NCBI GenBank assembly: GCA_020650975.1
Contig: JAIPMN010006493.1
Span: forward strand, 1 to 25,587
Direction: 5' to 3'
Source: Apostichopus californicus
Taxonomy: Eukaryota; Echinodermata; Holothuroidea; Aspidochirotida; Stichopodidae
Length of the DNA stretch: 25,587 bases
The position numbers and the translations under genes were made by a program. Of this stretch, positions 12,601 to 21,600 are shown piece by piece; position 1 is the stretch's first letter, and each line of letters begins with the position of its first letter. The notes beneath the pieces are model-generated. The model did no database searches. It worked only from the letters and a program-made list of their open reading frames with translations, and had not been told where the DNA came from.

Positions 12601-15600
12601 TAGTATTCGGTAGTATCTGAGGTTCTTAAAACTTTCAAATTTTAGAACACCCTTCTGAGTCAGGTTGTGAACCGTATTGGGTGTAACCTCCCTGCTAAAT
12701 TGTCAACATTTCCAAATGTCTGGGTGGTAAAATGTTTCAAATTCCATTTGGTGACATTCTCTATCCATTGTTGTTGGACTTGACTCAAGCATCCTGCAGT
12801 AAAAATTTTTTGAAATCACAGCTAATTTTTAAATTTTTGATATTCATGCAGAGTCTTGGCCGTATCGATGAAGACCCACAGATCGGTGAGGACGGAAACG
12901 TCTTTATAAAATACACCAACGGGGAGAAATGCTTCGAGGATGCGAAAAGAAACGTCTCGTCCATCATTCAGTTCAGATGTCAGAGAGGAGAAGAGAAGGT
13001 GAGAAATTTGGGGTTTTGCAAGAAAGCACAGAAAATTAGTAGAGGGCGCCGTCATATGGGCCCTATCTAGTTCCGTAACATGTGACAAGCTGTTGCTATG
13101 ATATGCAGTAGCATGGTGATACGATTGGTCGATCTCCAGAAATAGCTTTGTAATGTAGTAATTATCTGAAGAACAATTTGAATTTGAAACATACATCCGA
13201 AGGTGTCGAGTCAACCTAACTGATTTACGCACCTGGACCTGTGTTTCCTAAAACGTTTCCTAAAATTTTTGTTTGGCGAGAAATTGCACAAGTGGAACCA
13301 TGAGACACTCGATCTTTTGGCTTTGACCTCAGAGATCTGTAAAACATTACAGATCAAGCACATGAGGGCCCGGAGAAGTAAATTGAGATGTACGGCTCTG
13401 TAAAACACGATTCTTCGGTTTTCGAAGACTGCACAAGTGGAACTATGAGCTAGTGGATCACTCGACGTCTCGGCATGCCTTGGCAGGGGTTTCGACTTCA
13501 TTGCACAGCTTTGACCTCAGAGATCTGCAAAGCATTACAGATCAAGCACTTAAAGGCCCAGAGTAGTAAATAGAGATGTACGGCACAGTAAGGACACATG
13601 CAGTGACAGCGCCCTCTATTAAAACGCTGGAGGGTCCGAATGACGCTTTTTTACAGTTTCAGTGATGAAAGAATTTATGGAAAGTTAACGCAGTCGATTG
13701 TGGCGGACATGCAATGTAACATCTGCCATTTTGCAAAATGCCTTCGAGCTTAACATATGTCATAGTTTTATTGCATAAATTGGTCAGAACAGATACCCAT
13801 AACTTTACACTCGAAGCAAAAACATAAATTAATGTTTTACACCTTACACCAATGTGATCCTGTAAATGGTTTTCAAATTTAGGTATGTTAAAATGCAAAG
13901 ACACCCACCTGCTTGTATAATGCATAGTAGCATTCAATGATGCCAAGTGCAAATGTTGCCAATTTTCCATATTTTAAATATGTCTAGGCAACTCTTAATT
14001 TAAGGCTTCTTAAAAAATGCAACCTTTTCTTTGGTAAGAATTTCTTTCCCACCTCTACCCAAAAAGTGATGTGTACATAATGAAATAAAAGAGCCAAATA
14101 CATTCAGCTAAATTACCATGGTGATGTCATTCCACTTGCCCCACTGCCAGATATATTTTTACAAAACTGAAACCAAATTTCATTTACCTTATTTTTATCT
14201 TTTATGATTAAAACATCTGGATCTAGATTTCATCTACTAATAAATTGAAGAAACAAAAAACAAAAAAAAACAGAAAGCTTTACAGTTTTTTGAGGCATTT
14301 AATTTTTGACCATTTGAACACCACATCTTTTAATCATATTTAAATTTTTCTCCCCCCACCCCCCCCCATTTCAGGGTCAGCCAACTCTTATAAGCTACGA
14401 CGATTGCACGTACACATTCGAGTGGTCTACCTATGTGGTGTGTCCGCCTGCTGCAGCTACCGACGGGAAAGGTTGTATCTACCGTAACGATGTCATGGAA
14501 TACCTGTTTGATCTCAACGCTCTGGCGCAGAAAACATACAAAGTAAGTTGGATCCTTTGTATTTTCCTCTGTATCATCCTATGTATTCTTCCTTCGACAG
14601 TCATTATGCAAATTGACCAAAAGTTACATTTTCATCCTAAATAATAGTGTTACTGCATGGCATCCTGAATCTGTGGTGGAAATTTCACTCATTTGCCATT
14701 GACCATGCCAAAGCTGCTAGGCCTGTGTAGGTGTGTACCGGGTGTGTGTGTGTTGGGGTTTTTTGGGGGGGGGGGAGGAAGGGAGAGGCTGAAAGTGAAG
14801 TGGACCACTTGCTCAAAATTATGCTTATAGGTAAAGAACAGTGTCTGTAGCATGAATTATAAATATGCTGCAATTAGTGCAACAAAGAATTGAAAAAGAA
14901 AACGAAAAAAGAAAGCCACAAATTCTACATACGATGTATCGTATCTCATCGTGTCAATCGGTTTATGGAATCTTTGTCTGCCGCAGAATCGTCGAGCAGT
15001 CTTTCAGACAAAATTAAGTACGAAATTTTTGATAATACAGAATGCATAAATTAATATCTATTTAAAGTAATAACAAAAAAAATGAAGTCAAAGTATTTTC
15101 AGTTTGGCATTAATATACTCTATGGTTTGGTCCTGGAATAAACGATTTTTTTTACATCTAACTTTTATTTTTAGATGAATCCAGCAACTGGGAAAGAGAT
15201 CAGTCTTCAGCTTTGCGGAATTGTCCCGGCGAAGGAAAGCCCTGGATGCAGTGGAGCAGCAGTGTGTCTTAAGGAAGGCTCGTCAGCCGTCTCCTTGGGG
15301 CAGAAGAGCTCTCAGGAATTTTCCTTCGAAGGAGGAACCTTACGAGTGTCTTATTCCGGTGGATCGGCATGTCCCCACGGTCAGTCAGGAATAAGCTAAG
15401 GGCAGTTGACAGTGTAATGGGAACAGACATTTAGGCCAGGGGAAACCTGTACCATGCACTGGTCTTTGTGCAGTGCTGCAGGTTCCTCATAATAGACCAT
15501 ACGGCAGCTTTCATCGTGTGACAAATTAGCTGAATCGGTCGCGTTAAGTTTCGAGTAAATGAAAAAACGAAAGTATGAAAATGATTCACCGCAAAATATT

Positions 15601-18600
15601 CAAAGTTTGGAGAAACCTCTAGGCTTATAAAACCCCAATTCTGGGCTATTTCGTTGTTTATTTTGAAATATTGAAGAAGAAACATGAAAACAATGCATTG
15701 GAATTCAGTTTGCATCATTGCTAACTGAAGACTAAAAAGTAATGGCCCAGTAGTTTCAAATTGTTCTAAGGATTGTTGGATGTTTTTGGCTAGAAAATTG
15801 ACTCATTGTTGTAAGGTTTCTAAAACTATATGCAAATATGTGCAAGGAAATAGAAAAAGATTAAAAAACTATATGAAAATTGTCTCATCTTAGACCTGAG
15901 CATAGTTGAAATATCTTGTGGCTTACAGGGGGGGGGGGTCTCACATCAGGTGGCAATCTGCAGCAACGCTTGGAACTTATTTTGGATATCTAAAGTTTGA
16001 CAAAAATGTGAAACAATTATTTAATTTTAATTTTGGGAGTCCAGGTAGGTCAGTCTGTGACATTTTAAGATCCCACATATCGCAACTGACAATTTCGCCA
16101 GACTTCAGAGTTAGTCGAAAAGTATTTGCAAACCGTTAGAATTATCAGTTTTGGATTTTGCTTCTATCAAGAGTTGATGCATTGTGCTTTTAGCATTTGA
16201 TAAATTTTCAGTCTGTTATGGAATTTTTTCTTCTTCTCTTGTGCATATTCAGATGAAAATGAAAAAATGGAAACGACCATTCTGTTACGATGCATCGATA
16301 GTGAAGAATCGGAAGAGCCTACCTTCTTTACGGTGAGTGATGTAACTGAACCCCACCCCACCCCCCCCAAATGGGGTGGCAAGGGAAAATGGTCGACCAG
16401 GTATCCAATCCAATATGGATTTGAATAGCTCACTCAATTAATTTTAGAGACTGTAAGCCGTATTCCTGAGGCTTTGAATCTGGTTATAAACAGTTATTTC
16501 TTTGCGGTTTCTAAATTGGGTCCTTTTTTTGTCAATGCAACTATTGTATTGTGACTACTGTAATGGCGAAGAATGCCGTTAGAAAACACGACAGGGTTGT
16601 AAGTGCAATCTGGGCGAGTTTCTTGTTTTCATCCCTTATGGTTTCAGTTAATTTGTGTATGTATAATATATGTATATATGATATGTATGTATATTATATG
16701 TATATATATATATAAATATATTTTTATATCTTCAGGAAATGTTTGTTGATGAGTTAAAGGAATGTTGAAAACCGTTGAATATTTAATGTATATATACATA
16801 TAAGATACATAATATATGTATATATTATATGTATATTATATTGATCAATATATATATAAATATGTATACATATAAGATACATAATATATATAAATATTTA
16901 ATATGTATATTATATTGATATATATAAAAAAGATATATATATATATATATATATTAATATGCATATATATGTATTGATTGGTTGATAATTTCTACTTTGA
17001 GATTCTGTTGACTTCCTATTTTACCAAATTTCTCTTTCCCAATTTGTACACAGGCCGATCCCGATTATTGTCACACAACTCTGCAATGGGATACCCCGAT
17101 CGCTTGCCCCCCGCAAACCATGCCTTGCACCGTGACTGATGGCAGAGGCGCACTCTTTGATCTTCAGGGACTGTCCCAGATAACTGGAAGTTGGATTGTT
17201 TCCAGCAGCAATAAGAACTATAGGTATGATGGCTGTGGGGGGGACCAGTCCTTGGCAATTGGGATAGGGAGCAGGGGGAGGGGGGAGGTGGGCAGATATC
17301 GTTCGATTTTTGCCTAAAACACGGAAGATTCACTGTACTCGTTGGAAAATGAATTAAAGTAGCTCTTAACGATCAGTCGCATTGATAAATTTTCTTCTTT
17401 TGTCGTAGGTATTTTATTAACGTCTGCAAACCGGCTGTGAACAGTCTGAACGGTTGCCCAAAAGAGGCAACCGTCTGCCGGGAAGGGCCGACCAAAGAGG
17501 AAGTCGAAACCGTGGGGAAGATATACACACAGAATCTCGAATACGAAGGTAATAATTAAAACCGTGCAACCGGAGTGGACTCTGATGTAAAAACCACTTT
17601 TGTGTCCTGTTTTGTTGATCTTCAATTCTATCGCATTCGAAGATGGAGAGGGCCCATTTGTTTGATCGTTGCAAAAACTTTTTCAAACCCTTTTGGTGAA
17701 ATTGGAACATTTAAGCTTTCCAAATTATTTAAATTTTTAATATTTTTAAATTTAAATTTTTAAATTTTTAAATTTGTTTATTTAATTTTTTTTAAATTTT
17801 TAAATTTGAAAGCAAAAGGAGTGAAAATATGAGGATAAAGAATGTCTTACGTGCCCGTCTATGAGATCAAACCCGTTTGCTTCAAGTTCACTTCTGGTGC
17901 AAATGTCTCGCCACACGGCTATCAATTTCTAGCGGGATAAATGTTTTACACGGTCTCAGAAGAAGATGTGACGTCGTAGATACACAAATCTGACCAAACA
18001 CTTGTTGTCTCAGTTCAGATTTCTGGATAAGAATATTACTTTCATAACATAAACGGATTACAGTAAGGTTGGCTCCTCTACCTGCTGAAGGTATAATGGA
18101 AAACAGGAAATAGGCAAAACAAGGTTAATTTTGCTGACGTCCATCTGTGACCAAAAAAAACACCGGCCTGCTTGAAAACTTTTGAAAAAGTTAACTAATC
18201 GATATCTCAAAAAGTTTATGTGCCTGAGACAAAATGGAATACATATGTCTTCTCCAGAATTAATTTCAAAAATATTAAACGAACATTAACTACTTTAATT
18301 TTTACCTAGGCTTTATCAATTTTTCCTTTTTTCTTTTCATCTTTATGAGTGATGCGTAGCCCTTTTTTTTTTCATGTATTCTGTAATAAACAAGTCTTAT
18401 TCTTTAAAATCTTCACAGAAGCCGATGGGAAGATTGTTCTAACCTACACAGAGGGACTTGTTTACACCTGTGGTGCAGGAGTCAACAGGAGTGGATACAA
18501 GGCAAAGGTTCGAATCGCATTTTCGTGCAGCAATAAAGTCGGTTCTCCCGAATTCGAAAGGTAAGCTAGATTTAACATCCACGATTCCGATTCTCAATCG

Positions 18601-21600
18601 CAGGATTTTATTTGTTCTCATAGGATGGTTTGTTGTGCACAACTTAATTTTAATATTTTTCCCTCGTTTCTTTAGCAAGCATCTGTTCTCAAATTATTGT
18701 TATTTTTTAATATTTTTTTTATACATATATTTTTTTATATATTTTTTTATATATATTTTTTTAGCTGATATATGAGGGTTCAGGTGACATTTTTTATTTT
18801 TTTCATGTTAATTAGAAAGTTGCATTATATTTGTTGTCGTAAGTTATGGTTTCAATTACATCCTTTAAAATATTTAAACAGTTAATTTAAACCCTTCTAC
18901 GCTTTATAAGCGAACGGCCATCGACGTATTGTGTCCAAAGAATTTAATTGTACTAATCCCCGACTCGACTGGCTATTTACCGACCATTCTATACCGTCTA
19001 TTTTAGTTACTAACTTTACAAAATTTATTCTCTATGTGCGCTGGTGACGATATTTAAGACTTAGTATTAACTGGATAATGTTGAATTCCCACTAGCTCAG
19101 CTTTTGAGTGTAAGATATATGCAATGGTATATATATATGCAACTAGACCATCAGGAAGGCTAAAACAATTATCAACACACATTACAATTTTGAGTATATC
19201 AATATCTGTTAAATCGATGAAATAAATATTTTCTGGGTTTTTGTGGTTAAATATTGGAGGGATCTATGTATTTGTATCATTTCAAGCACTTGTTACAGTC
19301 ATAGATGGCAAGTATGCTCGTGTTGCTAAGGAACAGCGAATCCTGTCATCTGTTGCTCGTGTCTATGCTCATTGTGAACGGCGACTTACGATATGCCATG
19401 TGTGTTGCAAAAAACATCAAAGAAATTCATTTTTTCACAAAGTTTCTTCACCGACGACTGTGGCAGCATGTAGAAAACAACATTAGTTGTCGTAGAATGC
19501 ATACGCGAGAAGTACAATAGGCATTTAGGTGCTACCAGGGAGCAGGTCACATGACCCTACATACTTACATCGACATACAGCAAGTCTAGCCGACTGCTAT
19601 ATGTCTATGGGGAGGCCATCTTGAATACAAAATGGTGGAACTAAAAGCAGCACCGATGAACATGCTTTTGCCTTCTATCTAGTCTTTTAGTTATATAGTT
19701 CATTGGGGGAATTGGTCCTTATTGCCCTCTAGAGTTGTTATTACAGGATATTATATATTAATTTCCTCCCTTTCCTCCTTTTCCGCAGTGAGGAAATCGA
19801 AGATGAAAGTCCCGACACATGCCTGGTCTCGTTCTCTTGGAAATCCAAGGTGGCTTGCAAAGTCAAGAAGTAAGTCCAGAAAAGAATAAACAATTTGTGG
19901 TAAAAATAGTACATAGCTTTTTATATGAATTTATCATCGTTTAAATTTTTTAAGTTTTGCTTCAACGTTTTGATTTGCATGGTTTTTGAACATCGATTGA
20001 CATATAGGAGAATTTTGATGACGCATCTGCATTTCTTACGTGGAATTTCAGTATTTGAAAGGCACTTACGAAGCATTGGCACTGATTTGTTGAATTTTAG
20101 TATTTAAAAAGACATTTATGACCGTTAAATACATAATTAACGTTTTCACCCAGTTGGGACCATTTTTTTTTCTGTACTGTAACTCTCATATAAAAGCAGT
20201 GGTAGTGGCTGTATGAGAATGAGTGAGTATCCGGTTAATCTATCAGATAAAGGTTAGGAACTGTTCATACTGTCAGTACCGGTGCTTTGAAGCATGATAT
20301 GAGAGGACAGCATAGAGTGGTATTAGCATTGGGAAAATATGGCGCTGACAAATGTTTTGTACAGTTTCAGTATTTAAATGACATTTAGGAATATTCATGA
20401 ACTTAATTTTGTTGTGGTGTTTCAATATTGAGAGAAGAAACTTATGAATATTAATGTAGCATTAAATATTGATTTTGGAGTTCCACCATTGGCCCCCAAT
20501 ATATTTCACATCCCCCCTGGGAATTTTCAAATGGGATATTGTTCCTGTTTGTGAAGACTAGATGCAAAAGGAACATGCATTCCTCTGTTTATGGGAATGA
20601 CAATTTAAGCCTAAGCTTATGATAATACCACCGGTGGTGTAGAAAGAGATGTTTACGAATATTTAATGAAGCATTTGCATAATTTTCTCTGTAGAGCTCC
20701 AGTACAGCTGAGTGATGGCAAAGTGACCGATCCAGAGACAGGAGTTGAACTTGACCTTCGACCTTTACTCAAGGGAGAGTAAGTGAAAATTATTGCTACA
20801 TTAAAATTAAATTATTATGATCTTTTTTTTTCTTCCTTACTCTGTTTGTGCTTTTCTTATTCTCATGTATACCGGCAATGACATCTTCATTATTCTCCTC
20901 CTGAAAATAGAGGCAGGTACTGACACCACTTCATGACATACAGTCGCAACTTATGCCCCACTTCTTATATGCAAATAAGGCTTAAGTTGGATACATCATG
21001 GTGTCTATGTGTGTTGTACAGGTAGGCTTTGACTAAATCTTGCTGTGTATTTTCAGACGTCCTCAATTTTGTCACATTGATGCAACAAAACCTATTGTAT
21101 TTTCATTTTATGCCAAAAAAATCCCACATTTTGATCTCTAATCGAGTTGCATGGCAGAAGCTGCTGTTGAAACATGGCAAGGAAAACGAATTTTCTTCAT
21201 AATTAAGTATCTATTTTTCATACAGGCCTAAATAATTGGAGACAAAAATGGAGTCATCACGTTGCTATGAATTGGTACGAATCTGCAGCAAACAAATTTA
21301 TAGTATTTTTTTCTTCGAATGGCACTAATGGGCTTTCGAACCCAAAAGTTATGTTTTGTTTGGAATAAAATGTTGTCTTCTACATAAAGGGAGAGTGGGT
21401 TATGGAGCTTTCGTTTGATTTCTTAATTAATAGTATTTTAATATATAATTTTATTTGAATGTGTCCTATCGTGCCCTTAGATCTCCAGATGGGTCATGGC
21501 TAGTAGAGGGGGATGACCGTAGCTTGACCTCCAATTCTCTGGACCAATACCAATATTTCATCATGCTCGCAGACGACAACATGGAAAAAAAAGGCGAATC

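Noticed and set aside
10-14160. Similarity between 10-55 and 14117-14160 (CCATGGTGA...GCCAGAT)
   Set aside because: Too short and diverged to claim a repeat by eye.
19241-19520. Two overlapping open frames in the intron before repeat 15
   Set aside because: No recognisable domain, no splice context, and length expected by chance.
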